From positions 1,488,001 to 1,552,000 of the forward strand of contig NZ_CP038143.1 in NCBI RefSeq assembly GCF_006542375.1: a stretch of DNA of 64,000 nucleotides, in the 5' to 3' direction. Under the pieces are notes generated by a model. That model saw only the letters and a list, made by a program, of their open reading frames with translations, searched no databases and was not told the origin of the DNA. This DNA comes from Oecophyllibacter saccharovorans (lineage in GTDB: Bacteria; Pseudomonadota; Alphaproteobacteria; Acetobacterales; Acetobacteraceae). Below, piece by piece: positions 54,954-63,105 of the stretch; position 1 is the first letter of the stretch; each line of letters opens with the position of its first letter. Made by a program: the position numbers and the translations under genes.

Positions 54954-56312
54954 TCAGAACGCCTGCCACCCGTTCGGCCCGGCCAAGGGTGAAACACGGG
55001 GTTGGGGCCGGGTGCGGGCGTCGCTTTCGCGGTCGCGCAGGCCCACGGCCAGATAACGGAACGCATCGGCGTAGTCGGAGGCCCAGTCATGCAGCGGGCG
55101 GTCGCGGTAGCGTTTGTTGAGGTCGTCATAAGAGCGGCGGTACTGCTCCAGCGCGTCTATCCCGCGCTCGCAGCGGGCGCGGTCGAACCGGCAGCGGGGG
55201 AGCAGGTTGCGCACGGCCTGGATGCCGTCATCCACCTGGCCGCGCGGCAGCACGCGCACCGGGCGCACGCCCAGCCGGCGCAGCGTGTCGATCCGCCGCT
55301 CGCCCGTGCCGAGCTCGCTGTTGCCCGCGTCATGGGGGAGAATATGCTGGCGGTAGATGTAAGGGCGCTTGTCGAGCTCGCGCACGTACCAGTCCATCCC
55401 CACGCCCGAGCCTGCAATGCAGTCGATCACCCGCACTTCCGGCCCTACCTGCTGGGCGATCCAGATCACGGTGCTGTCGCCGATGCCCAGGTCCCACGCC
55501 GTGACACAGGGGAGGGCCGGGTTGTGAGGCACGTCACCGATGCGTCCCTGGGCGTGCAGGTCGCGCATGAGGCGGCCGTAATAAGCGCCCAGGATCTGCG
55601 CATCAAAACTGCACTCATATTCCTGCTCGAACTTCGCCAGCCCTTCTTCCTCGCCGTAAAGTGCGATGGCCGCGGCGCGGGAGGCCTCAAGCTGGGCTGG
55701 GGTGAAAATCCCGGTCTCGCTTGCGCGCAGCACGGCGGTGAACCAGGCGGGGTCCGCGCGCGTGGCCTGGAACATGCGCCAGGCATGGTTGCGCCCGCGC
55801 GGCGTGGTGATGAACAACGCCCAGCCGCCGTTTTCAGACAGCATCGGCTCCACGTAGCCCCAGGCCGAGGGGTTGGCCAGCGCCCATTCCGAAAACACAA
55901 CCCCTACGGGTGTCGCGCCCACAAGCGAGTTGTAATTGTCCGAGCCCAGCACCTGCCACGTGCTGCCGTTGATGAACTCGATGAACATGTCGCGCTCCAG
56001 CGTGCGTGCGCGGATCTCGGGCGGGAAGGCTTCATCAACCCGCCGCCGCCCGGTATGCGGGTTCACCGCCGTCCAGATCGCCTTGCGGGCCTGCGCGGCC
56101 TCGGGCAGCATGTGCCAGTAATTGCCCACCCGTTGCATGGCCGAAACGGCCGACCAGTTCAGCGCCAGGTCATCCTTGCCGAAGCGCCGGTGCGCAATCA
56201 GGTTCAGCCGCGCCCCGCCTTGCTGCAGGTAGTCCCACGCCTCCCACTGGGCTGCGCGCGGCCGCCAGCCATGGGCGGGCAATATGATTTCCCCCTCGTG
56301 CGCACCGCTCAC
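54954..56312 (-). CDS. Phage terminase large subunit
   Basis: This 452-residue packaging motor has the ATPase region LNLIAHRRFGKDDLALNWSA (adenine/Walker A variant R-R-F-G-K-D) and SLVGATPVGVVFSEWALANP (Walker B-like), continuing SAWGYVEP. Then come FITTPRGRNHAWRMF (coupling motif) and the RNase-H-type nuclease part with CVTAWDLGIGDSTVIWIAQQ, LHDWASDYADAFRYL. It cuts and pumps DNA into the prohead. P22-like phages package by headful, but the pac site cannot be located here. Confidence 0.88.
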   Translation of the reverse strand: MSGAHEGEIILPAHGWRPRAAQWEAWDYLQQGGARLNLIAHRRFGKDDLALNWSAVSAMQRVGNYWHMLPEAAQARKAIWTAVNPHTGRRRVDEAFPPEIRARTLERDMFIEFINGSTWQVLGSDNYNSLVGATPVGVVFSEWALANPSAWGYVEPMLSENGGWALFITTPRGRNHAWRMFQATRADPAWFTAVLRASETGIFTPAQLEASRAAAIALYGEEEGLAKFEQEYECSFDAQILGAYYGRLMRDLHAQGRIGDVPHNPALPCVTAWDLGIGDSTVIWIAQQVGPEVRVIDCIAGSGVGMDWYVRELDKRPYIYRQHILPHDAGNSELGTGERRIDTLRRLGVRPVRVLPRGQVDDGIQAVRNLLPRCRFDRARCERGIDALEQYRRSYDDLNKRYRDRPLHDWASDYADAFRYLAVGLRDRESDARTRPQPRVSPLAGPNGWQAF

Positions 56313-56315
56313 GGC

Positions 56316-56660
56316 TCATTCCCCGCGGCTGAGATGCTGCACGATGATGCGGAAGGGGCCTTGCGCGTCCACAGTGCTGTCGCTTCCGGCCAGGGTTTCA
56401 ACCGTCTTGGGCTTGCCGAAAGCCCGGTTGAGAATGGCCTCAGCCGCCCCGCGCCGCTCCAGAGGCCGCGCCTCGGGGTCGCGCATGATGGCCAGCTTGA
56501 CATCCAGCGCCTCCTTCCAGTGCTGCTGGGCGTAGTGCGTCGCCTCCTGCAGGGCCCTGGAAGTCTCAGTCTCAGCTCCGGCACCGGGTGCGGCCGCCTT
56601 GCGCGCGGTGGTTTTGCGGGTCGCAGGTTTGCGTGCGGGGCGGGGACTTTCAGCGGGCAT
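56316..56660 (-). CDS. Phage terminase small subunit-like protein
   Basis: This 114-residue protein is placed directly before the large subunit gene (3 nt gap). A basic Ala/Arg/Lys-rich N-terminus (residues 1-40) is followed by a helical part (ATHYAQQHWKEALDVKLAIM, RRGAAEAILNRAFGKP). This segment, with R-x-x-A-A-x-x-I-L-x-R-x-x-G-K-P, is commonly seen in small proteins beside terminases. ATG 56660 is chosen because GAAGAA precedes it. Confidence 0.65.
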   Translation of the reverse strand: MPAESPRPARKPATRKTTARKAAAPGAGAETETSRALQEATHYAQQHWKEALDVKLAIMRDPEARPLERRGAAEAILNRAFGKPKTVETLAGSDSTVDAQGPFRIIVQHLSRGE

Positions 56661-56841
56661 GTTTTCTTCGCTCCGCCACCCGACATTGCGGAATGTAGCG
56701 ATAAACCGCATTGCTCACCGCAGGCCGCGTGGTGCCCATGCTCTCAGCCGCCAGCGCATGGGAAAGCCCCTGCCGCAACAACCACTCCAACCGCCTGACC
56801 CGCTTCGGATCCCAGACCCTCCGGCCCTCAACCGCCGCCAT
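56650..56841 (-). CDS. Small helix-turn-helix protein
   Basis: This 63-residue protein has a clear helix-turn-helix (RRLEWLLRQGLSHALAAESM, GTTRPAVSNAVYRYI) and a basic tail. It may be the DNA-recognition component of the packaging machinery or a regulator. It overlaps the next gene's start by 11 nt. ATG 56841 has AGGGG upstream; longer versions reach ATG 56907 or 56913. The upstream AT-rich transition marks the head of the late operon. Confidence 0.6.
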   Translation of the reverse strand: MAAVEGRRVWDPKRVRRLEWLLRQGLSHALAAESMGTTRPAVSNAVYRYIPQCRVAERRKHAR

Positions 56842-56990
56842 AACGCGCCCCTGACTACTTCCCGAATACTTAAAGAGACTGTCTTTGTACGGAATTGATT
56901 TCCCCATGGGCAAGGTGGGGTGGGGGCTGGCGCGGCAGGGGTTTCAGGTATAGCGTGATAGGAAATTTACAAATTTCGGAGGCAAAGTCT

Positions 56991-57374
56991 TTGACTGAGA
57001 GTAACCGCGCGCTTGAGCAGCATGGAGCAGTTTTAGAGGAATTTCGGGTAGATTTAGAAAAACTTGAGAAGCAGCTCACGATCTATATTAAAGAAAATGA
57101 TTTGAATAACAGCTATGGTCCTGAGGGTTTGTGGTCTCAATCTCAAGCTAAGCCTCAGCTGCTCCTTCATGAGCGCCAAGAAGAGGCGCCAGAATCCAAG
57201 CTTCATTTAGCTGCTTATCTTAGAGACGTGGGTAGGGCGAGCTTGAGAGGAATAAAAGATATAAGTATGGGTAACTCAGGGGAAGAATTTGTAAAAAATA
57301 CATTGTTTGATTCATACTCTAGTGTGAAAAAAATTAGAAGATTCCTGCAAGAGGTGAAATACTTAGAGGATTAA
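56991..57374 (+). CDS. AT-rich accessory protein of unknown function
   Basis: This 127-residue hydrophilic protein runs from TTG 56991 (GGAGG 8 nt upstream): TESNRALEQHGAVLEEFRVD, a coiled-coil stretch EKLEKQLTIYIKENDLNN, and a basic end (SVKKIRRFLQEVKYLED). Composition is far more AT-rich than the neighbours, indicating recent transfer. It is on the plus strand, opposite to the late operon. No motif recognised. The following 57375-57655 shows no gene. Confidence 0.6.
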   Translation: MTESNRALEQHGAVLEEFRVDLEKLEKQLTIYIKENDLNNSYGPEGLWSQSQAKPQLLLHERQEEAPESKLHLAAYLRDVGRASLRGIKDISMGNSGEEFVKNTLFDSYSSVKKIRRFLQEVKYLED

Positions 57375-57655
57375 TATATTATAGAATAGTTTAAATGAAT
57401 TTTTTAATAACTAAGATGGATTATCTTTGAGAGAATATAATACAAAACATTAGCCTTATGGCAAGAACCAGTCATTTCACGCAGGCCAGACATACGCTGA
57501 AAACTAACTGCCAATAAAAACGAGGCTTGCCACCAGCAGAAATTCCCTAAAGCGTTCCGCCCTGTCCGGACCCATAGCCATTGCCGACCTCTTGATCGCC
57601 TGCTCCTAAAGAAAGCTTCCTGACCAGTTTGCAAGGACAGCGTATCCCGCTTACC

Positions 57656-57970
57656 TTACGCCCCCAACCGCGCCCGGAGCTGCGCCTCGATCGCTTCCAG
57701 CCGCGTCAGCACGGCCGCGTCAGGCGCGGGCTTGCCAGACGGGGCCCGAGCCGCGCCCGCCTGGTCCAGCCTTTCGCTCATGGCCGCCACCGCTGCCTGC
57801 ATCCTGAAATACTTTCTGTGCATGAGCACAACGCACCACGTGATGCCCAGCACGATCATGATCGGCGCGGCGTAATGCTCGTAAGGGCCGCCCATGGAGA
57901 TCAGCACGTGGGCCAGCGCGTATTTGTACATAAACCCGATGAAGGCCTTGCCTGCAGCCGCGCCGGTCAT
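57656..57970 (-). CDS. Small phage membrane protein
   Basis: This 104-residue protein has one or two membrane segments (FIGFMYKYALAHVLISMG; YAAPIMIVLGITWCVVLM) followed by a coiled coil (MQAAVAAMSERLDQAG ... LTRLEAIEAQLRARLGA). It resembles the next protein in layout, both ending in an L-E-A-I-E-x-L-L/Q-R type helix, so the two may be partners or paralogs. It overlaps it by ATGA. Possibly holin-associated. Confidence 0.65.
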   Translation of the reverse strand: MTGAAAGKAFIGFMYKYALAHVLISMGGPYEHYAAPIMIVLGITWCVVLMHRKYFRMQAAVAAMSERLDQAGAARAPSGKPAPDAAVLTRLEAIEAQLRARLGA

Positions 57971-58365
57971 GCGTCCCCCCGCCAGTTCACTTCAACCCAT
58001 TCCGCAGCCCCGGGCCGGGTCGGGGGCACATGTTTCGATGCCAGAACGTCTCCGGCCCCGCGTGCTTCCACCATCCCAGGCCCGCGCGCCCTGGGCGGGG
58101 GCAACTCGCGCAGCAAGGCCTCGATCGCCCCCAGCCGCGCCATCACAGCCGGGTCAGGTTCCTCTTCACCGGTGGAAGCCGCCGCGAGCTCCGCCTGGTC
58201 CAGCTTCTCCTGCAGCGCGCGGATTTCCCGGTTCAGCTCCCTCTGGTGGCCTGACTGCAGCAGGATGTAGACAGCCAGCAGCACCAGCGCGCCCAGCAGA
58301 ATCAGCTGGTTCTGGTCCCAGACATAGCGGTGGATGTGTTCAGGCTGCAGGGCCCCCTCCATCAT
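57967..58365 (-). CDS. Small phage membrane protein with coiled coil
   Basis: This protein of about 132 residues has a single N-terminal transmembrane segment (LILLGALVLLAVYILLQSGH), then REIRALQEKLDQAELAAAS, PAVMARLGAIEALLRELPPP and a polar tail. GGGGAGAG precedes tandem ATG codons at 58365 and 58362. It could be an Rz-like or holin-associated protein; function unknown. Confidence 0.62.
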   Translation of the reverse strand: MMEGALQPEHIHRYVWDQNQLILLGALVLLAVYILLQSGHQRELNREIRALQEKLDQAELAAASTGEEEPDPAVMARLGAIEALLRELPPPRARGPGMVEARGAGDVLASKHVPPTRPGAAEWVEVNWRGDA

Positions 58366-58450
58366 CACTCTCCCCAGAACACCTGCCCGCAAGCCTTGCC
58401 TGACCCCGGGCGCGCCAAAGATACAGCCCCGCTCTGCAGGCGCAACCCCG

Positions 58451-59083
58451 TTACCCGAACCGCGCCCGGTCAGCCGCCAGCATCGCGCGCTGCAACGCCC
58501 TGAGCGCCTGGCCGATGGTGCCCGCCCCCCTGATGAGCAGGCCTGAGATGATCCCCAGCCCCCCATAAGCCACGATGTCTTCGCCCACCGCCTCGCTGAT
58601 ATGGCTGAGGCACACCCCCACAATCAGCAGGGCCACGATGTTGACAACCCACCACGCCCATATTCTCAGCCGCGTCCGGAAGGGCAGGGGCGCTTCCTCT
58701 TCCTCTTCCTGGGACTCGGCCTCACGCTCAGCCCCAGCACCCGGGCGAGGGGCGGCAACGTCTTCCCCCTCCGGCCGGCCGCGGCCCGCAAGGGGGCTGT
58801 ATTTCCGCACAGCCCGGGAGAACTTTACCATCATGGGCACTTCCCGCACAGCGCGCGCCAGCGTCTCCACCAGGTCCACCACTGCGGCGATGAAGGGAAA
58901 GGCCAGCAGGGCCAGGCACGTGAAGGACAGCACCCACACGCAGGCGCAGCTGGGCTCGTAAATGCCCTGGTCGTTGCGGTGCTCGGTCAGCGTGAGCCCC
59001 CAGCCGGCCAGCAGGTCGAACGCCCACATTTTCGCCCCCCAGTAGCGCACGGAAAACCACAGAAACCTGCCCAGAAATTTCAC
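58451..59083 (-). CDS. Phage-borne membrane protein of unknown function
   Basis: This 210-residue protein has about four hydrophobic segments (FLWFSVRYWGAKMWAFDLLA; VLSFTCLALLAFPFIAAVVD; IWAWWVVNIVALLIVGVCLS; IVAYGGLGIISGLLIRGAG), with an acidic/Pro-rich cytoplasmic loop between the second and third (EREAESQEEEEEAPLPF). No family recognised. Its gene lies in the minus-strand run downstream of the replication-type genes. Confidence 0.65.
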   Translation of the reverse strand: MKFLGRFLWFSVRYWGAKMWAFDLLAGWGLTLTEHRNDQGIYEPSCACVWVLSFTCLALLAFPFIAAVVDLVETLARAVREVPMMVKFSRAVRKYSPLAGRGRPEGEDVAAPRPGAGAEREAESQEEEEEAPLPFRTRLRIWAWWVVNIVALLIVGVCLSHISEAVGEDIVAYGGLGIISGLLIRGAGTIGQALRALQRAMLAADRARFG

Positions 59084-59176
59084 GCCCGCGCTCCTTCCCC
59101 AACTGCTTCCCCCGACGGTTTTGGGGGGGGCAGCCTAGCTTTCAGCGCACGCGATGCCAAACGGCTTTTATTGCCG

Positions 59177-59725
59177 CTATTGCCGCGCCCGCCCGGCCTC
59201 AAGCACGGCAAAAGCGCCGGGGAAATACTGCCGCAGCACGCCCACTTGTGAATGCGCCGCTTCTTCGGGCGAGGTGCCGCGGTCTGCGCCAAGCTGGCGG
59301 AAGCCATCCGCCTGGTGGGCGCGGTACTGCGCCAGCGCCAGCGTGTCGCCGCGTGACAGCGGCGCGCCCGCGTCATTCACGGCGCTCAACACCTCGGCTG
59401 CACGCAGCATTTCCCGGCGCCGGCGATCGGCCACGCGCAGGGGGGCGGAGAATTCCTGCAACAGATCGCACAACCGCTTGAGGCTGGGGAAGAACTCGCA
59501 CCGCCTGCGCACGTAGCGCAGCGCATCAGGTCCCCAGATCTCGTCAGGCAGCCCCTCGGCCATCACGTCACGCACCATCTCGGCGAAGAACTCGGCGCGC
59601 CGGGCGGCCGTCCACCCCTCGCTCATGCCCTCATGGGCCAGGTAGCTGCCCAATCGCGCCAGCCACGCGCCGATCCGCCGGGCGCGTCTGCACTCAGTGC
59701 CTGAATCAGTCCCGGCCCCCATCAT
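59177..59725 (-). CDS. Phage early-region protein of unknown function
   Basis: This 182-residue helical, charged protein has ARRIGAWLARLGSYLAHEGM, RRAEFFAEMVRDVMAEGLPD and FFPSLKRLCDLLQEFSAPLR. It overlaps the replication-like gene by ATGA, so it probably works with it. Similar helical proteins beside phage O-like initiators can be helicase loaders (lambda P type), but no ATPase motif is seen, so this is only a possibility. Confidence 0.6.
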   Translation of the reverse strand: MMGAGTDSGTECRRARRIGAWLARLGSYLAHEGMSEGWTAARRAEFFAEMVRDVMAEGLPDEIWGPDALRYVRRRCEFFPSLKRLCDLLQEFSAPLRVADRRRREMLRAAEVLSAVNDAGAPLSRGDTLALAQYRAHQADGFRQLGADRGTSPEEAAHSQVGVLRQYFPGAFAVLEAGRARQ

Positions 59726-60519
59726 CGCACCACCCCCGCCTGGCGCAGCGCCTCACGCTGCCAGTCCTCCATCTCGTCGATGATCGGCGCGTCAAACCCC
59801 GCCACCAGATCGGTAAAATCCGTCCGCCCCCGCACTTCCGTTCGCCCGCTGCCGCCAGCTCCATCCCCCCGGCGCACCGGAAAAACCCCGACCCAACCGC
59901 GCTGGGTGGACTGGTCCAGCACTGCCTCCACATCCTGCCCCTGATCGCGCAAAACCTGGAGCTGGCGCAAAGTCAGGGCGATGGCGCGCGGGGTAGGGGG
60001 CTTGCGGGCCTGGCGGCGCATCTCAAGCCACCCCTCCCAGGCGGCCAGCGGCAGCCAGTCCGGCAAGGCCTGCGCCACCAATGCGGTGGTTCCCGGCCGG
60101 GTTCGTGATTTCACAACACGGGGGGCAGGGGGGAGAATAATTGAAGGTTCCGTGTCAGTTCCTGTCAGTTCGGGTGCAGCTGGCGCCGATTTGTCAGCAC
60201 GTGGTGCACCCCGCCCTGCACGGTGCGCACCTGCAGGGCCTGCCGCCGCGCCCGTTTCCCCCGGCCCGCGCGCCAGGTTGAGCCGCACTTCAGAGCGGCA
60301 CTTTCCCCCAGGCCTGCTGAGCACGCCTTTGGCACGCAAGGTGGTGATTGATGCGCGCACGGAACGTTCCGAAAGCCGCGTCATCTCCATCAGCCGCGCT
60401 ACGGCAGGCCACGCCTCGCCGCCTTCATTGGCATGATGGGCCAAGGCGATGAGCACCAGCATCTGCGTGCTGCTGAGGTCGGCCTGCTTCCACGCCCAGT
60501 TCATGGCGGCAAAACTCAT
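59722..60519 (-). CDS. Winged-helix replication-type phage protein
   Basis: This 265-residue protein starts MSFAAMNWAWKQADLSSTQM, then LVLIALAHHANEGGEAWPAV and MTRLSERSVRASITTLRAKG, the helix-turn-helix pattern of phage replication proteins of the lambda-O type. The middle is a disordered Pro/Ala/Gly linker. The second domain has RAIALTLRQLQVLRDQGQDV, ending QSTQRGWVGVFPVR, as in DnaT/DnaD-like replication proteins. It is first gene of the operon divergent from the repressor, hence the likely target of repression. Confidence 0.75.
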   Translation of the reverse strand: MSFAAMNWAWKQADLSSTQMLVLIALAHHANEGGEAWPAVARLMEMTRLSERSVRASITTLRAKGVLSRPGGKCRSEVRLNLARGPGETGAAAGPAGAHRAGRGAPRADKSAPAAPELTGTDTEPSIILPPAPRVVKSRTRPGTTALVAQALPDWLPLAAWEGWLEMRRQARKPPTPRAIALTLRQLQVLRDQGQDVEAVLDQSTQRGWVGVFPVRRGDGAGGSGRTEVRGRTDFTDLVAGFDAPIIDEMEDWQREALRQAGVVR

Positions 60520-60719
60520 GCGCGCCTCCCTGATGCCAGAGGCGCGCGGTTGATAGGCTGGAGGGGAATTGGCGCGTTGCGGGCGGCCAGGCCTGGGGCG
60601 TGGCGAAGGAAAAAGCTCTGCATGCGGCGGGGGTTAAGCTTTTTTAATTCCAACGTAAAGCATTTTCGCTTATACCAAGCTCCAACCCCGCAAGCCCCCA
60701 GCCTGAAAGCCCGCCCGCC
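60520..60719. promoter_or_regulatory. Divergent early promoter/operator region
   Basis: This 200-bp gap lies between the divergent replication-type and repressor genes. The right half turns AT-rich, with TTAAGCTTTTTTAA around 60634 and AAGC...GCTT around 60658-60670, plausible repressor half-sites. No strong ribosome site precedes the repressor ATG at 60720, so its mRNA may be leaderless. Confidence 0.5.
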
Positions 60720-61409
60720 ATGCCCCAACCCACCCCCGCCAGCCCCGACAACGCCGTGCGCGCGCGCCAGAAAAACTGGATAGACGCCATCCGCCAGGCA
60801 AGCGGCCACAGCTATTCCCGCATCGCGCGCGAATGCGGCCTGGCGCAGACAACCGTCAGCCGCTTCATGGATGACACCCAGACCACCGGGGCGCTCTCGG
60901 CCAGAACGGAAGCGCGGATCAGCCAGCGCTACGGCGACCCGCAAGCCCCTGCGCCCCACGCGCCCGCGCCTGCAATCACCGACGCCCAGACCCTCTCAAT
61001 CCCGGAATATGACGTGGCCGCCTCGGCAGGCGACGGGCTGATGGTGTCTGAGATGCAGCACCCCAGCCGGTACTGGACGCTCCCTGTCGAAGCCCTGCAC
61101 GGCATCCGCGCCTCGGCGCTGGGCAAGCTTGCCATCCTCACGGTGGCGGGCGACAGCATGCTCCCCGATTACGCGCCGGGCGAGAAGATCCTGGTCGATA
61201 CCGGCGACCGCCGCATCACCCATGACGGCGCTTTCGTGCTGTGGAACGGGGCCGGGCTGGTGGTGAAGATGGTCCAGGTCATCCCGGGCCCCAGGGGCAC
61301 GCGCCGCCTGCGCATCATCAGCAAGAACGCGGATTACCCGCCCTATGAGCTGCCGCCTGAAGACGTGGTGGTCTCTGGGCGCGTGGCGGGAAAATGGGTA
61401 TGGAAGTGA
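60720..61409 (+). CDS. Phage repressor with S24 (LexA/CI-type) peptidase domain
   Basis: This 229-residue protein has an N-terminal helix-turn-helix (SYSRIARECGLAQTTVSRFM) and a C-terminal S24 domain with catalytic Ser146 (AGDSMLPDYAPGEKILVD) and Lys183 (GLVVKMVQ). An Ala-Gly pair at 103-104 (YDVAASAGDG) is the likely self-cleavage site. This is the architecture of CI-like repressors inactivated by RecA after DNA damage. It faces the divergent replication-type operon and presumably maintains lysogeny. It is followed by the Cys-motif gene trio on the same strand. Confidence 0.88.
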   Translation: MPQPTPASPDNAVRARQKNWIDAIRQASGHSYSRIARECGLAQTTVSRFMDDTQTTGALSARTEARISQRYGDPQAPAPHAPAPAITDAQTLSIPEYDVAASAGDGLMVSEMQHPSRYWTLPVEALHGIRASALGKLAILTVAGDSMLPDYAPGEKILVDTGDRRITHDGAFVLWNGAGLVVKMVQVIPGPRGTRRLRIISKNADYPPYELPPEDVVVSGRVAGKWVWK

Positions 61410-61448
61410 AAGCCGGATTTTTTATGACACGCACAGGGGAGGGGTGAG

Positions 61449-62084
61449 ATGAGTTCCGAAGCCGACAATGAAAGCACGCCCACCCCGATGCGCTGGGAAT
61501 TCGCGTCCTACATGTTCAACGGCGAGCGCAAGACCCTCCCGTTCCCCAAGGGGGAGGCGGAGGAACGCGGCATCCTCAACCTGCTGGCCACCATCATAGA
61601 CCTGGACACGCTCCAGGAAGTGCTGGGCCACGTGCTGAAATGCACTGTCTGCGGCCAGGAGATCTCCCACCCCATCACCACGCCCGCCAACCCGACCTAC
61701 CTTCCCACCAGGAAAGAAGGCGAGTTCGCCATCGAGACCCGCACCTTCTCCTGCACCAATTGCGGCAATATCCTGAGCTTCTTCCCGGACCGGCTGCAGG
61801 AGATCCGCGACAGCCTGGGCATAACGCCGGTGAAGATCAGCGACGAGCCGCCCGCCGAGCCCTACTCCCTGCCCGGGCAGGACGCAACGCCGCCGCCCCC
61901 GCAGGCCTCAACGCAACAGCCCGCAACGCCGCCCCCGGCCGGGCAGGCCCCAACCCAGCCCCCGAAACCTTTCCTGGAAAAGGCCTTCCAGGGCCTGCTG
62001 AAAACGCTCGGCCTGCACAAGGGCGACCGGAAAGGCGATCAGAAGGGTGATCAGCAAGGCAATGACACGGGAGCGCGCAAATGA
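61449..62084 (+). CDS. Cys-motif (zinc-ribbon-like) prophage protein, copy 1
   Basis: This 211-residue protein has two C-x-x-C pairs: C65/C68 (LKCTVCGQE) and C102/C105 (SCTNCGNI), spaced like a zinc ribbon. The N-terminal EFASYMFNGERKTLPFPKGE and the mid helix before the first pair (LLATIIDLDTLQEVLGHVLK) are shared in pattern with the next two genes. The C-terminal 75 residues are Pro/Gln-rich then Lys/Asp/Gly-rich. GGGGAGG... precedes ATG 61449. It overlaps copy 2 by ATGA. Function unknown; zinc binding is inferred. Confidence 0.72.
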   Translation: MSSEADNESTPTPMRWEFASYMFNGERKTLPFPKGEAEERGILNLLATIIDLDTLQEVLGHVLKCTVCGQEISHPITTPANPTYLPTRKEGEFAIETRTFSCTNCGNILSFFPDRLQEIRDSLGITPVKISDEPPAEPYSLPGQDATPPPPQASTQQPATPPPAGQAPTQPPKPFLEKAFQGLLKTLGLHKGDRKGDQKGDQQGNDTGARK

Positions 62085-62569
62085 CTGCTGACACAACCCC
62101 GGAAAACACACCGGAAAACAACTCCGGAAACACGCCCGAAAACCCCCCGGGCACCAGGCTCGCAACCTTCACCTTCAAGGGCGAGACACTGGCCTTCAGG
62201 ATAGGCGATCAGCCCGGGGAGGACGCGACCTACCTGAGCGGCGTGATGAGCGCGATTGCCGGAACCTGCCTCAAGGAGCTGCTGGGCCACCACCTGAGAT
62301 GCACCATGTGCGGCTGCGGGGACGCGGTCTGCCCGGGCAGGTATGACGACCCCTTCAAGCTGCCGCTGAAATCCGGCACGACCGTGCCCTATTACGCCTT
62401 CGGCTGCCTCAGTTGCGGCCATCTCCAGACCTTCGCCTACAACATCATCCACGAGCTCATGGATAAATACGGGGTGGGGCGCGTCCACTTCATCAGTGAG
62501 GAGGAAGGGGAGACGGGGCCTGCGAAAGTGGACCGGGTGATCGGCACCATCCCCCTGGCCACCTACTGA
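62081..62569 (+). CDS. Cys-motif (zinc-ribbon-like) prophage protein, copy 2
   Basis: This 162-residue paralog has C74/C77 (LRCTMCGCG) and C109/C112 (GCLSCGHL), with extra cysteines at 79 and 84. FTFKGETLAFRIGDQPGEDA matches the start of copy 1 in pattern, and GTCLKELLGHHLRC corresponds to its LQEVLGHVLKC. The N-terminus is Thr/Pro/Asn-rich. The end lacks the low-complexity tail of copy 1. Confidence 0.72.
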   Translation: MTADTTPENTPENNSGNTPENPPGTRLATFTFKGETLAFRIGDQPGEDATYLSGVMSAIAGTCLKELLGHHLRCTMCGCGDAVCPGRYDDPFKLPLKSGTTVPYYAFGCLSCGHLQTFAYNIIHELMDKYGVGRVHFISEEEGETGPAKVDRVIGTIPLATY

Positions 62570-62611
62570 ATTTTGAGTTGAGTCCTGAACAACCGGAACG
62601 GGAAAGCGAAA

Positions 62612-63043
62612 ATGACCGCCCAAACCCCCACGCCCGACAATGCTTCTGCCAACACGCAGCCCTACAGAAGCGGCGCTTTCATGTTCGGCGACCGCCGCAT
62701 GACCGTCACCCTGTTTGAACCCCAGACAGACGTCCGCATCGCCCGTGACATGGTCCTGCGCTCCATGATCACCTTTGCGCTGGACCAGTACCTGCTGCAG
62801 GACGACGGCCCCGGCCTGCACTGCACGGTATGCAACACCCCATTGGTCAACATCCTGTGCGGCCCAGGCGACCTCACCCTCCTGGTCCGCAGCGCCCACC
62901 CGGCCCAACCCACCTACACCTTCTTCTGCGGCAAATGCAGCAACATGGAATCCTTCATGACCTCCCGCGTCTACGCCATCATGAAACAATGCGGCATGAA
63001 CCCGGACCACATCGAACTGAGCCACGAAGCGGCGGAGGGGTGA
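62612..63043 (+). CDS. Cys-motif (zinc-ribbon-like) prophage protein, copy 3
   Basis: This 143-residue paralog has C71/C74 (LHCTVCNTP) and C106/C109 (FFCGKCSNM). AFMFGDRRMTVTLFEPQTDV aligns with the starts of copies 1 and 2. Its last 163 bp are repeated almost perfectly at 63733-63895, beyond an AT-rich insert. There is a 42-bp gap to copy 2. Confidence 0.72.
   Translation: MTAQTPTPDNASANTQPYRSGAFMFGDRRMTVTLFEPQTDVRIARDMVLRSMITFALDQYLLQDDGPGLHCTVCNTPLVNILCGPGDLTLLVRSAHPAQPTYTFFCGKCSNMESFMTSRVYAIMKQCGMNPDHIELSHEAAEG
62881..63043. repeat. 163-bp direct repeat, left copy (right copy 63733-63895)
   Basis: The two copies align base for base at an offset of 852, with few substitutions, for example CGGCAAATG versus CGGCAACTG and GAACCCGG versus GAGCCCGG. 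They flank the AT-rich gene. Confidence 0.88.
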
Positions 63044-63105
63044 AGTTCTCTATTAGAAGAAGCAAACATCTGTTTATATTATAGTCATTTAAGGAGTCTT
63101 CTAGA

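Noticed and set aside
55002-56798. Plus-strand frame of 598 codons opposite the terminase genes
   Set aside because: It is antisense to terminase large subunit with recognisable motifs and has low-complexity Arg/His composition.
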